Assembly (NCBI GenBank): GCA_949358305.1
Contig: CASHSZ010000113.1
Span: 25,001-89,000 of the forward strand
DNA: 64,000 nucleotides
Direction of reading: 5' to 3'
DNA from: Strigamia acuminata
Taxonomy: Eukaryota > Arthropoda > Chilopoda > Geophilomorpha > Linotaeniidae
Positions within the stretch are counted from its first letter, which is position 1. Each line of letters begins with the position of its first letter. Below, one piece after another: positions 40,800 to 51,934 of the stretch. Both the position numbers and the translations under genes were made by a program. The notes beneath the pieces are model-generated. The model did not search any database, was not told the DNA's origin, and saw nothing but the letters and a program-made list of their open reading frames with translations.

Positions 40800-43620
40800 C
40801 AAACACCACAAGACCAATGTCTCTGAATGTTCAGAAATAGTGTTTAAACCTTAGTAGAAGCCTTCAATGTAAGTTTTAGCAACATCCAAGCGATGATTTG
40901 GTTGAATAGACTTTTGATCTCATCACAGTTGACTTAGCACAAACACCACAAGACCAATGTCTCTGAACGTTCAGACATAGTATTTAAACCTTAGTAGAAG
41001 CCTTCAATGTAAGTTTTAGCAACATCCAAGCAATGATTTGAGAGAATAGACTTTTGATCTCATCACAGTTGACTTAGCACAAACACCACAAGTCCAATGT
41101 CTCTGAATGTTCAGAAATAGTGTTTAAACCTTAGTAGAAGGCTCCAATGTAAGTTTTAGAAACATCCAACCGATGATTTGGGAGAATAGACTTTTGATCT
41201 CATCACAGTTGACTTAGCACAAACACCACAAGACCAATGTCTCTGAATGTTCAGAAATAGTGTTTAAACCTTAGTAGAAGGCTCCAATGTAAGTTTTAGA
41301 AACATCCAACCGATGATTTGGGAGAATAGACTTTTGATCTCATCACAGTTGACTTAGCACAAACACTACAAGACCAATGTCTCTGAATGTTCAGAAATAG
41401 TGTTTAAACCTTAGTAGAAGGCTCCAATGTAAGTTTTAGAAACATCCAACCGATGATTTGGGAGAATAGACTTTTGATCTCATCACAGTTGACTTAGCAC
41501 AAACACCACAAGACCAATGTCTCTGAATGTTCAAAAATAGTGTTTAAACTTTAGTAGAAGGCTCCAATGTAAGTTTTAGAAACATTCAACCGATGATTTG
41601 GGAGAATAGACTTTTGATCTCATCACAGTTGACTTAGCACAAACACCACAAGACCAATGTCTCTGAACGTTCAGAAATAGTATTTAAACCTTAGTAGAAG
41701 CCTTCAATGTAAGTTTTAGCAACATCCAAGCAATGATTTGAGAGAATAGACTTTTGATCTCATCACAGTTGACTTAGCACAAACACCACAAGTCCAATGT
41801 CTCTGAATGTTCAGAAATAGTGTTTAAACCTTAGTAGAAGGCTCCAATGTAAGTTTTAGAAACATCCAACCGATGATTTGGGAGAATAGACTTTTGATCT
41901 CATCACAGTTGACTTAGCACAAACACCACAAGACCAATGTCTCTGAATGTTCAGAAATAGTGTTTAAACCTTAGTAGAAGGCTCCAATGTAAGTTTTAGA
42001 AACATCCAACCGATGATTTGGGAGAATAGACTTTTGATCTCATCACAGTTGACTTAGCACAAACACTACAAGACCAATGTCTCTGAATGTTCAGAAATAG
42101 TGTTTAAACCTTAGTAGAAGGCTCCAATGTAAGTTTTAGAAACATCCAACCGATGATTTGGGAGAATAGACTTTTGATCTCATCACAGTTGACTTAGCAC
42201 AAACACCACAAGACCAATGTCTCTGAATGTTCAAAAATAGTGTTTAAACTTTAGTAGAAGGCTCCAATGTAAGTTTTAGAAACATTCAACCGATGATTTG
42301 GGAGAATAGACTTTTGATCTCATCACAGTTGACTTAGCACAAACACCACAAGACCAATGTCTCTGAACGTTCAGAAATAGTATTTAAACCTTAGTAGAAG
42401 CCTTCAATGTAAGTTTTAGCAACATCCAAGCAATGATTTGAGAGAATAGACTTTTGATCTCATCACAGTTGACTTAGCACAAACACCACAAGTCCAATGT
42501 CTCTGAATGTTCAGAAATAGTGTTTAAACCTTAGTAGAAGGCTCCAATGTAAGTTTTAGAAACATCCAACCGATGATTTGGGAGAATAGACTTTTGATCT
42601 CATCACAGTTGACTTAGCACAAACACCACAAGACCAATGTCTCTGAATGTTCAGAAATAGTGTTTAAACCTTAGTAGAAGGCTCCAATGTAAGTTTTAGA
42701 AACATCCAACCGATGATTTGGGAGAATAGACTTTTGATCTCATCACAGTTGACTTAGCACAAACACTACAAGACCAATGTCTCTGAATGTTCAGAAATAG
42801 TGTTTAAACCTTAGTAGAAGGCTCCAATGTAAGTTTTAGAAACATCCAACCGATGATTTGGGAGAATAGACTTTTGATCTCATCACAGTTGACTTAGCAC
42901 AAACACCACAAGACCAATGTCTCTGAATGTTCAGAAATAGTGTTTAAACCTTAGTAGAAGGCTCTAATGTAAGTTTTAGAAACATCCAACCAATGATTTG
43001 GGAGAATAGACTTTTGATCTCATCACAGTTGACTTAGCACAAACACCACAAGACCAATGTCTCTGAATGTTCAGAAATAGTGTTTAAACCTTAGTAGAAG
43101 GCTCCAATGTAAGTTTTAGAAACATCCAACCGATGATTTGGGAGAATAGACTTTTGATCTCATCACAGTTGACTTAGCACAAACACCACAAGACCAATGT
43201 CTCTGAATGTTCAAAAATAGTGTTTAAACTTTAGTAGAAGGCTCCAATGTAAGTTTTAGAAACATTCAACCGATGATTTGGGAGAATAGACTTTTGATCT
43301 CATCACAGTTGACTTAGCACAAACACCACAAGACCAATGTCTCTGAATGTTTAGAAATAGTGTTTAAACCTTAGTAGAAGGCTCCAATGTAAGTTTTAGA
43401 AACATCCAACCAATGATTTGGGAGAATAGACTTTTCATCTCATCACAGTTGACTTAGCACAAACACCACAAGACCAATGTCTCTGAATGTTCAGAAATAG
43501 TGTTTAAACCTTAGTAGAAGGCTCCAATGTAAGTTTTAGAAACATCCAACCGATGATTTGGGAGAATAGACTTTTGATCTCATCACAGTTGACTTAGCAC
43601 AAACACCACAAGTCCAATGT
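40800..43620. repeat. A-only satellite zone with 700-bp HOR (5 monomers)
   Basis: No class B monomer is seen between about 40800 and 43620. The variant GCAATGATTTGAGAG recurs so that AGAGAATAGA starts at 41041, 41741 and 42441, a 700-bp period of five A monomers that also includes the ACACTACAAG and TTCAAAAATAG variants in fixed order. The same family of units appears to the right of the retrotransposon. Confidence 0.82.
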
Positions 43621-43860
43621 CTCTGAATGTTCAGAAATAGTGTTTAAACCTTAGTAGAAGCCTTCAATATAAGTTTTAGCAACACCCAAGCAATAAATTT
43701 TGAAAAAAAAATTTTGAGCTCATTTCACATCGCAGTTGACTTAGCACAAACACCACAAGACCAATGTCTCCAAATGTTCAGAAATAGTGTTTAAACCTTA
43801 GTAGAAGCCTTTAATATAAGTTTTAGCAACACCCAAGCAATAAATTTTGAAAAAAAAATT

Positions 43861-46698
43861 TTGAGTTTATTTCACATCACAGTTGACTTAGCACAAACAC
43901 CACAAGACCAATGTCTCTGAATGTTCAGAAATAGTGTTTAAACCTTAGTAGAAGGCTCCAATGTAAGTTTTAGAAACATCCAAGCAATGATTTGGGAGAA
44001 TAGACTTTTGATCTCATCACAGTTGACTTAGCACAAACACCACAAGTCCAATGTCTCTGAATGTTCAGAAATAGTGTTTAAACCTTAGTAGAAGGCTCCA
44101 ATGTAAGTTTTAGAAACATCCAACCGATGATTTGGGAGAATAGACTTTTGATCTCATCACAGTTGACTTAGCACAAACACCACAAGACCAATGTCTCTGA
44201 ATGTTCAGAAATAGTGTTTAAACCTTAGTAGAAGGCTCCAATGTAAGTTTTAGAAACATCCAACCGATGATTTGGTTGAATAGACTTTTGATCTTATCAC
44301 AGTTGACTTAGCACAAACACCACAAGACCAATGTCTCTGAACGTTCAGAAATAGTATTTAAACCTTAGTAGAAGCCTTCAATGTAAGTTTTAGCAACATC
44401 CAAGCAATGATTTGGGAGAATAGACTTTTGATCTCATCACAGTTGACTTAGCACAAACACCACAAGTCCAATGTCTCTGAATTTTCAGAAATAGTGTTTA
44501 AACCTTAGTAGAAGCCTTCAATATAAGTTTTAGCAACACCCAAGCATTAAATTTTGAAAAAAAAATTTTGAGCTCATTTCACATCGCAGTTGACTTAGCA
44601 CAAACACCACAAGACCAATGTCTCTGAATGTTCAGAAATAGTGTTTAAACCTTAGTAGAAGCCTTCAATATAAGTTTTAGAAACATCCAACCGATGATTT
44701 GGGAGAATCGACTTTTGATCTCATCACAGTTGACTTAGCACAAACACCACAAGACCAATGTCTCTGAATGTTCAGAAATAGTGTTTAAACCTTAGTAGAA
44801 GGCTCCAATGTAAGTTTTAGAAACATCCAACCGATGATTTGGGAGAATCGACTTTTGATCTCATCACAGTTGACTTAGCACAAACACCACAAGACCAATG
44901 TCTCTGAATGTTCAGAAATAGTGTTTAAACCTTAGTAGAAGGCTCCAATATAAGTTTTAGCAACACCCAAGCATTAAATTTTGAAAAAAAAATTTTGAGC
45001 TCATTTCACATCGCAGTTGACTTAGCACAAACACCACAAGACCAATGTCTCTGAATGTTCAGAAATAGTGTTTAAACCTTAGTAGAAGCCTTCAATATAA
45101 GTTTTAGAAACATCCAACCGATGATTTGGGAGAATCGACTTTTGATCTCATCACAGTTGACTTAGCACAAACACCACAAGACCAATGTCTCTGAATGTTC
45201 AGAAATAGTGTTTAAACCTTAGTAGAAGGCTCCAATGTAAGTTTTAGAAACATCCAACCGATGATTTGGGAGAATCGACTTTTGATCTCATCACAGTTGA
45301 CTTAGCACAAACACCACAAGACCAATGTCTCTGAATGTTCAGAAATAGTGTTTAAACCTTAGTAGAAGGCTCCAATATAAGTTTTAGCAACACCCAAGCA
45401 ATAAATTTTGAAAAAAAAATTTTGAGCTTATTTCACATCGCAGTTGACTTAGCACAAACACCACAAGACCAATGTCTCTGAATGTTCAGAAATAGTGTTT
45501 AAACCTTAGTAGAAGGCTCCAATGTAAGTTTTAGAAACATCCAACCGATGATTTGGGAGAATAGACTTTTGATCTCATCACAGTTGACTTAGCACAAACA
45601 CCACAAGTCCAATGTCTCTGAATGTTCAGAAATAGTGTTTAAACCTTAGTAGAAGCCTTCAATATAAGTTTTAGCAACACCCAAGCAATAAATTTTGAAA
45701 AAAAAATTTTGAGCTCATTTCACATCGCAGTTGACTTAGCACAAACACCACAAGACCAATGTCTCCAAATGTTCAGAAATAGTGTTTAAACCTTAGTAGA
45801 AGCCTTTAATATAAGTTTTAGCAACACCCAAGCAATAAATTTTGAAAAAAAAATTTTGAGTTTATTTCACATCACAGTTGACTTAGCACAAACACCACAA
45901 GACCAATGTCTCTGAATGTTCAGAAATAGTGTTTAAACCTTAGTAGAAGGCTCCAATGTAAGTTTTAGAAACATCCAAGCAATGATTTGGGAGAATAGAC
46001 TTTTGATCTCATCACAGTTGACTTAGCACAAACACCACAAGTCCAATGTCTCTGAATGTTCAGAAATAGTGTTTAAACCTTAGTAGAAGGCTCCAATGTA
46101 AGTTTTAGAAACATCCAACCGATGATTTGGGAGAATAGACTTTTGATCTCATCACAGTTGACTTAGCACAAACACCACAAGACCAATGTCTCTGAATGTT
46201 CAGAAATAGTGTTTAAACCTTAGTAGAAGGCTCCAATGTAAGTTTTAGAAACATCCAACCGATGATTTGGTTGAATAGACTTTTGATCTTATCACAGTTG
46301 ACTTAGCACAAACACCACAAGACCAATGTCTCTGAACGTTCAGAAATAGTATTTAAACCTTAGTAGAAGCCTTCAATGTAAGTTTTAGCAACATCCAAGC
46401 AATGATTTGGGAGAATAGACTTTTGATCTCATCACAGTTGACTTAGCACAAACACCACAAGTCCAATGTCTCTGAATTTTCAGAAATAGTGTTTAAACCT
46501 TAGTAGAAGCCTTCAATATAAGTTTTAGCAACACCCAAGCATTAAATTTTGAAAAAAAAATTTTGAGCTCATTTCACATCGCAGTTGACTTAGCACAAAC
46601 ACCACAAGACCAATGTCTCTGAATGTTCAGAAATAGTGTTTAAACCTTAGTAGAAGCCTTCAATATAAGTTTTAGAAACATCCAACCGATGATTTGGG
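43861..46698. repeat. HOR block, 1995-bp unit (14 monomers: 9 A + 5 B)
   Basis: The variant TTGAGTTTAT starts at 43861 and 45856, 1995 bp apart, followed by matching variant order up to the retrotransposon. Inside it, the monomer with GCCTTCAATATAAG joined to CCGATG and GAATCGAC repeats at a 427-bp shift (near 44655 and 45082), that is 2 A + 1 B. Confidence 0.8.
46695..46698. repeat. Left target-site duplication of the LTR element (TGGG)
   Basis: The four bases before the left LTR are TGGG and the same four follow the right LTR at 53398-53401. Removing the element and one copy restores GATTTGGGAGAATCGAC, a normal class A sequence found intact nearby (about 44690-44712). Short duplications of 4-6 bp are usual for BEL/Pao integrases. 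Confidence 0.93.
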
Positions 46699-48161
46699 TG
46701 TTGCAACTGGCCTGGGTTGGGCCAATTATGAAACTAAGGACCTTCTTTTTGACCGCTGATTTTGTATAGTGGCTTTGAAGATTCAATGTCCATCTGTCAG
46801 GCATCCAGAACAGCAGGTACTTTGGAGGAAACAAGGAGTTTTTACTCCTCACTCATTCTGTTAATAAAATCCACGGGAGTAAAAATAAACATCGTTTAAT
46901 ATCATTGAAAACATGAATAACACAGATACAATGCAGCGCGAGAGCAGAAACAAAGCAGTTACACTTAAAACAATAAACTATAACAAGTGCAATCACATAA
47001 GCATTGTATAAGGACATATGCACTTGAAAGTAAGGAAGCCTTAGGTCCCTAAAAAAGGGAGGAAATAAACCATCTGATACAAATAGACTACCGTACAGGG
47101 CATCAAGTACATTTGCTTAAGCCTAACAACTGAAAAACCTACATTAAATGCAATAAATCAGTTTTACAATCAATCTTTAGATGCTATATTCAAGAACCCA
47201 TTGGAAATGCATTAAATCCAAGTAAATATTCATGAAACACAAGAAAAAGAATAAATATAGAGGTTTTCTACCAATCAAATTGCAGCTCTACAGTGAGTGC
47301 AGTATTTACATCAGAAAGCATTATCATCATGCAATAAAACTTAATACTATTACATTGCTAATTACACAAATGCTCAATTACTCACAAATACCTCATAAAA
47401 CCCACAGAAAGATAATTTTAAATACATCTTTACAGAAACACTTAAGCCACGCCCACAGCAATGGCGGACAAGGAGAGAGAGATTGCTCATATGAGCACAA
47501 AAGCAATCCAATTAACCTTCTAGGACAAGTGAGAGGCATTTTAAGGTAACAAATTAATTAATAGGCATACAAACAACTAATATAGGTGGTTTTTAATCCG
47601 TGACAGGACCTGGAACATCTCTACCAGCTGTCCAGAGGCGGACACGCATAGGAGGCGATCATTTGCACGCATTTTGGACGTTTTCACACCTGAAACGAGC
47701 GGTGTTGAACTCACATGCGCACAATAGACACACAGGACATTAAACAAGGTAGGAAAATTGCTAATACACTGATAAAATGCACTGAATGCATTTAAACATT
47801 AATAATAACAGTTAGATCTCTTCCAGTCCACATTTGAATTGAGCGAGATGCATCCAGCTTGTCAGACTGCTTACACTAATGAACTGGAAATAGATAACAC
47901 TCAAGAAACAGGTAAAAATTGCACAAAACGTTAATAAGTGACAACAAAAACTTACAAAGAAATATTTTGACATTTCAGATAATTAATTCACATGGCAAAC
48001 GCTTTTATACGGGGAAATATTCAGATAATTGACAAATTCGAACTCAAACACACAAGAATATTATTAAAAACGTTTTGTCTGTATTTCCAGGAAATTGCCA
48101 TTGTATAGATTTTCTTCCTAGCCGGTAAACGTTTTGACAACTCCATTTGTTGCTAGCAACA
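46699..48161 (-). repeat. 3' LTR (left on the + strand), 1463 bp
   Basis: Repeats 51935-53397 at an offset of 5236 bp with no difference that I could find by reading both. In element sense it begins with the perfect 14-bp palindrome TGTTGCTAGCAACA (48148-48161) and ends GCAACA. It carries the same TATA-like TATAAAAG (48002-48009, minus strand) as the 5' copy. A minus-strand ATTAAA at 46895-46900 is a possible polyadenylation signal, weakly supported. The ORF inside the LTR is not convincing. Confidence 0.95.
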
Positions 48162-48194
48162 AAGATTGCCGGCCGAAAGAAAGAAACCGACATC

Positions 48195-50870
48195 CTATGT
48201 AATTCTTTGACGTAATAGGTTTGAAATCCATTCAGGTATTCTTTTACCAACAGCGACCAAGCTTAACTTGACCAGTGTATTTATCATCTGTTTCTGTTTC
48301 AGTGGATCTTTTGAATAGAAACCATAGTCTTGATGAGTGAAAGAAAATTTCTGATTTTTGCCTACAAACGACTTCATCTTTGTGCAAGGCGATCTATATC
48401 GATACTTAGGACGACGTGCATCTGCTTCCTTTACCAATTCGATTTCTGCGCCAACATTTCGATCTTGTTGGATAATAGTTTGACTCAAAACGTCTCTTGT
48501 ATTTCTGAATAGTAAAGGTTTTTTGTCTATTTTCAGCAACTCGAGAAGCTTTTCCTTTTTTCCCAAGAACATTGGGCCTTTAATCGATTGAATTTCCTCT
48601 AGATTACTTCGAATCGAGCCCCAGAAATTTAAAAAGTCCGGGTGGGATAACCTTACACTCCAATTCCGAGTCCAACTCTTCTCCACACGGTAACGAGGAA
48701 TATTTTCCCGGCCGAAAGAACCAAGTAGCCAGCTCTTGACTGCATGTCCAGATCCTTCCTTTCGAGAAAGCATGGTCTTTGATGATTCGGGAAGGTTTGA
48801 GTTGACTGTGCAGAAACAACTTGACTTTTCATCTGAAATTTGACTCAACTTCTTGCGATGGACGACTTCCGATGCTTGAGTTGCGATTAGGACAGGATTA
48901 TTTGATTTGTTCCGGATAATTTGGCCTTGTTCTACTGAGAGACACGATACAGCTGCGCTAGTGTCCGAATATTCATCCAAATCGTGGTTTGTGTTTCCAA
49001 TTGATCCATTGGCAATCCAACCAAATATCGTGCGAGACAAACCAAATGTTTTGCTAATCCGTTTTCTTCCACAGAGAGCAACTTTCCAAAAGTTGTCACC
49101 TCCTATTAGGAAGTCAATTTCATCCGTGACTGACGGATGCGGTTCAGCTAATTCCAATCCAAACGCCAATATTTTCTTGATAGTTTCGGCATTTGTCAGT
49201 CCACTGACTGTGGGCAACGCTTTAGCTTTTAATGCATCGAATGTAAGCTTTTGATTTCCGTGACGTGACTGTAGCTCCACTGGAATTACGTCGTAATTAG
49301 CGGGAACCGCATGTTCATCATCCAATCGCTTCATCATGTATGCTACGGATCCCTTCTTTGTCATCCGAAGGCATTCGACCAATTTGGTAGATACGTACGA
49401 CCGGTGACTCCCGGGGTCAAGAAGACCTCGGACGATAACTGGCTCCTTGTTTTTTCGGATTAATTGAGCTGAAAATACCATCAACTGAATACTCGATGCA
49501 ACTGCTAAAGATACATTTGCAGAGACACTGGATTGGGTGGGAATTTCTTCTTTCTTTTCAGCAGGTTTTTCTTCCCCTTTTTGACAAATTATCGTGTGAT
49601 GTCGACCACCACATTTCCTGCAACTGAAGCTTACCAAGCAGTCTTTCGCCGAATGATTTCTGCGGAGGCAATTAAAGCATAAGCGCTTTTGTTTAGCGAT
49701 TTCTGTTCGTTCCGCAACAGTAAGAGAAGCGTCGCATTTCGCATTATAATGTGATCCGTCACAAAAAACGCAGACGATTTTTCCCGACCCCATTGGACCG
49801 GATGGTTTAGGTTTGTCCTTCCCTGACTGTGAGATGAAACAGGTTGACATGGTGCCTTTTCGCGCAAAATCCGACTCTTTCGGTGACTTTTCTGATTTTT
49901 CTTGTTTTTTCTTAGATGCTTTAGCTTTCATAACCGTTTCTTCGGCAAGTTCAGCGATTCTAAGTTCTTCCGCAACAAATTCCACGAACTTCAGCACGTT
50001 GTCCATTCGACCTTGGTTGGTGCGGTGGTAACGTTTCGCTATGTCAGGTGGAAACTTTTCCAGAAGGTCAGGCACAAGGAAAAGACCAGCTGTTCGGATA
50101 GGTACATGTAACTTATCGAGCGTTTTTAATGAGGATGAAATCGATGTCAACAATTGCTTGACCGGCAAGACTGGATACATCTCGTGTACCGCCTTGAGTT
50201 CGCGTATCGACTTTACCAACGCATTCTTCTGATTAATTTCAGATCCATAACGACTTCTTAGCTCGGCCAATGCAAGAGAGTAAGAGTCTTTGGTTAGTGG
50301 AAAAGATCCAACGACCTTTTCCGCATCTCCGGTACAGGTTGACTTCAAGTATTGTAGTTTCTCGATGTCCGACAATTCATCGTTCTTGTCGACAGCAGCA
50401 TCGAACATGTCTATATATGACTGGAACTTCAGTGGGCTTCCATCATATTTGGTGATCTCAATCTTGGGTAGGCGTAAGTTATGCTTCTTTGACGACACCG
50501 ATGTGAATCCGGTGTTGAACGTCTGTGAGGCAATGGCACTAGCTCCCAAGGAGGTTGAACTGGTCCGGGCGACTTCCACTCGCTTCTTCAAGTGGTTGAC
50601 CTTCGATCCAATCTTGTCCAAACGAACGATGAAATCCAGATATTTCTCTCTTGCCAGGTGCGGTTGGAGAACGGTGAGATCATCTATCAATGTAGCGTGT
50701 TGCTCCTGAATTGATTGGGAAATGGCATCCAACTCCCCAAAATCCTGCATGTTTGTTGACGTTCCCAACAAGTCTTCTATGTTCCCTATCTTCGATTTCC
50801 ATAAGATTTCCCATTCTTCTATCTGATCTGCGGACGGCGGCGCGACTGGAGTGGTTACTGGAAGTGACAT
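48195..50870 (-). CDS. BEL/Pao Gag-protease polyprotein, 891 aa
   Basis: Structural polyprotein of the retrotransposon, expected to form the particle that packages element RNA and to be cut by its own aspartic protease. Residues 1-130 are helix-rich. Residues ~131-300 match the DUF1759 Gag domain (starts LPKIEITKYDG). A Lys-rich linker follows at 316-335. Three zinc-knuckle-like CCHC sets lie at C367/C370/H374/C379, C398/C401/H406/C411 and C417/C420/H424/C429. Residues ~470-622 are a DUF1758-type retropepsin with LLDPGS (D485) and the downstream FLIGGDNFW and FGWIANGS motifs. Residues ~625-891 are not recognised and show no YVDD-type polymerase motif. The ATG at 50868-50870 is the first Met of the frame and precedes a plausible Gag start; the stop is 34 bp before the 3' LTR. 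Oddity: the catalytic triad reads D-P-G rather than D-S/T-G, so protease activity is doubtful. A full BEL/Pao polyprotein is usually about twice this length. Confidence 0.9.
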   Translation of the reverse strand: MSLPVTTPVAPPSADQIEEWEILWKSKIGNIEDLLGTSTNMQDFGELDAISQSIQEQHATLIDDLTVLQPHLAREKYLDFIVRLDKIGSKVNHLKKRVEVARTSSTSLGASAIASQTFNTGFTSVSSKKHNLRLPKIEITKYDGSPLKFQSYIDMFDAAVDKNDELSDIEKLQYLKSTCTGDAEKVVGSFPLTKDSYSLALAELRSRYGSEINQKNALVKSIRELKAVHEMYPVLPVKQLLTSISSSLKTLDKLHVPIRTAGLFLVPDLLEKFPPDIAKRYHRTNQGRMDNVLKFVEFVAEELRIAELAEETVMKAKASKKKQEKSEKSPKESDFARKGTMSTCFISQSGKDKPKPSGPMGSGKIVCVFCDGSHYNAKCDASLTVAERTEIAKQKRLCFNCLRRNHSAKDCLVSFSCRKCGGRHHTIICQKGEEKPAEKKEEIPTQSSVSANVSLAVASSIQLMVFSAQLIRKNKEPVIVRGLLDPGSHRSYVSTKLVECLRMTKKGSVAYMMKRLDDEHAVPANYDVIPVELQSRHGNQKLTFDALKAKALPTVSGLTNAETIKKILAFGLELAEPHPSVTDEIDFLIGGDNFWKVALCGRKRISKTFGLSRTIFGWIANGSIGNTNHDLDEYSDTSAAVSCLSVEQGQIIRNKSNNPVLIATQASEVVHRKKLSQISDEKSSCFCTVNSNLPESSKTMLSRKEGSGHAVKSWLLGSFGRENIPRYRVEKSWTRNWSVRLSHPDFLNFWGSIRSNLEEIQSIKGPMFLGKKEKLLELLKIDKKPLLFRNTRDVLSQTIIQQDRNVGAEIELVKEADARRPKYRYRSPCTKMKSFVGKNQKFSFTHQDYGFYSKDPLKQKQMINTLVKLSLVAVGKRIPEWISNLLRQRIT
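49407..49418 (-). other. Retropepsin active-site codons (D485-P486-G487-S488)
   Basis: Read on the minus strand these 12 bases are GAC CCC GGG AGT. Aspartic proteases of retroelements normally have D-T-G or D-S-G; proline at the second position is unusual. A single T-to-C change in a Ser codon (TCC to CCC) would explain it. The catalytic Asp itself is retained. Confidence 0.8.
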
Positions 50871-51911
50871 TTTTCAGAAAAGTAAACTTTGACAACAGGA
50901 ATTGATTCTTTGTGTAAAAATAAAATCTCCTTTTCCAGTTGGATCCCAACCCAACGGACGACACACTAAGGGCAAAGCAGAGACACCAACAAACAAAAAG
51001 GACGGATTTGACTTACACACTCGAATTTCGACCTCGAAATCCCACGTTCAAGGATCGATGCGACAGCGCTTAATTTATGTGAGCTAACTATTGATTTTGG
51101 AGATGACAAAGACCCTCAAAACCCTCGAGTCACAATAAATTTCGATACGCTTATCTGTACGGAATTGCACTCTGGCGTATTTAAGCGACAATTGCTCTCT
51201 GCCTAATGCAGTAATGGCGAGCGAACTTGAGTATTTGCCCAGATTCAATTGTAGATTTAACAACCAAATTGCAAACAAAACACTCCTAACTGAATTATTC
51301 TCGAAAATCTTTTCTTATTAGACCAAAACTGATCACTTGAATAAGACTTTGCTAAATAAACGATTTGTTTTCCCCCAAAGACCTGACTGAATGCTGGACA
51401 TATACTTAAGAAGATTATATTTAATTTATTTGAGACAAAATTATAAATATAAATCTTTGTTTCAGATGGACATCGCATTGCGTTGTGTGATGATTGACGA
51501 CTAGTTGACAGCCAGGAACGTCCGCGACCAGTGGTGCGCTGCGGCTTGAACTCCACACTGAGGACGTTGTCCACTCGAAGGAGATCCACTGTCACGACGA
51601 CACAAAACGGGAAAAGGACGATTTGCTCCAAACAGGCGAATTCACTGCACGGCTCTCTGTCACTTGGCACAAACTCGTGTGCGCACTTAAAGACCGACGG
51701 CGCTAAGCAGCTGGAAACACCTGATGCACTTGAAATACACCTTTCTGCACTCTCACAAGATACGTGACCGCAACTGACCGGAGGTACGAGCGTACAACGG
51801 CGCACGGACGACACGCATACAAAAAGCACTGATGCTTGACACTTGAAATGAGAGCAAATCATAAATCACACAATAAACCTGGCACAGACTCGAATTCGCG
51901 ATGACACAAAA
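50871..51911 (-). other. Untranslated leader of the retrotransposon (~1.04 kb)
   Basis: Lies between the primer binding site and the Gag start in element orientation. It holds no ORF with recognisable protein features; the longest minus-strand frame (51257-51862) is Cys/Ser-rich without domain similarity. Expected to contain the RNA packaging and dimerisation signals, but no specific element can be named from the sequence. Confidence 0.6.
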
Positions 51912-51930
51912 AATCCTGGTCACGGCACCA
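51912..51930 (-). promoter_or_regulatory. Primer binding site, probably for tRNA-His
   Basis: The + strand reads AATCCTGGTCACGGCACCA, i.e. a tRNA 3' end including CCA, so the element RNA (minus strand) is complementary to it. It lies 4 bp inside the 5' LTR, where minus-strand DNA synthesis is primed. From memory, insect tRNA-His ends with this T-arm and acceptor sequence; other tRNAs I can recall fit worse. The orientation independently confirms that the element reads on the minus strand. Confidence 0.82.
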
Positions 51931-51934
51931 AAAA

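Larger units (their letters stand above)
1..46698. repeat. Satellite DNA array, left arm (140/147-bp monomers, higher-order repeats)
   Basis: Uninterrupted head-to-tail tandem array open at the left window edge and ending where the LTR element is inserted. Monomers begin (arbitrary phase) at AGACCAATGTCTCTGAATG. Two lengths alternate in patterned order: 140 bp (class A) and 147 bp (class B). Spacing is exact: monomer starts at 1, 141, 281 and 428 give lengths 140, 140 and 147. About 330 monomers lie in this arm. Variants such as AACGTTCAG, TCTCCAAATG, GTGTCTG and CCAACGTC recur at regular multi-monomer distances, giving the HOR blocks listed separately. No ORF of note crosses the array. Abundance and HOR structure suggest heterochromatin, possibly pericentromeric, but that is inference; no CENP-B-box-like motif was seen. 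Confidence 0.98.

Noticed and set aside
1-46698. Regular repeats resembling a CRISPR array
   Set aside because: There are no unique spacers; the whole 140/147-bp monomer repeats, and the window is animal DNA.
46640-46852. Minus-strand 70-aa ORF across the LTR/satellite junction
   Set aside because: Chance frame running from the LTR into satellite; the related frame at 51753-52088 starts identically because it is in the other LTR.
47232-47549. 105-aa ORF inside the left LTR (identical copy at 52468-52785)
   Set aside because: It runs antisense to the element, has low-complexity composition and no recognisable domain; its duplication only reflects the two LTRs.
48604-48819. Minus-strand 71-aa ORF overlapping the Gag-protease tail
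   Set aside because: Considered as an out-of-frame pol remnant but no RT, RNase H or integrase motif could be identified.
48907-50709. Plus-strand ORFs of 60-139 aa within 48907-50709
   Set aside because: Antisense shadows of the long Gag-protease frame, without domain features.
51257-51862. Minus-strand 201-aa ORF in the retrotransposon leader
   Set aside because: Cys/Ser-rich with no family resemblance, a broken composition towards its end, and a location in the leader upstream of Gag. Left as untranslated leader.
51912-51930. tRNA gene
   Set aside because: Only the 3' end of a tRNA is present and it includes the CCA that nuclear animal tRNA genes do not encode; it is the primer binding site.
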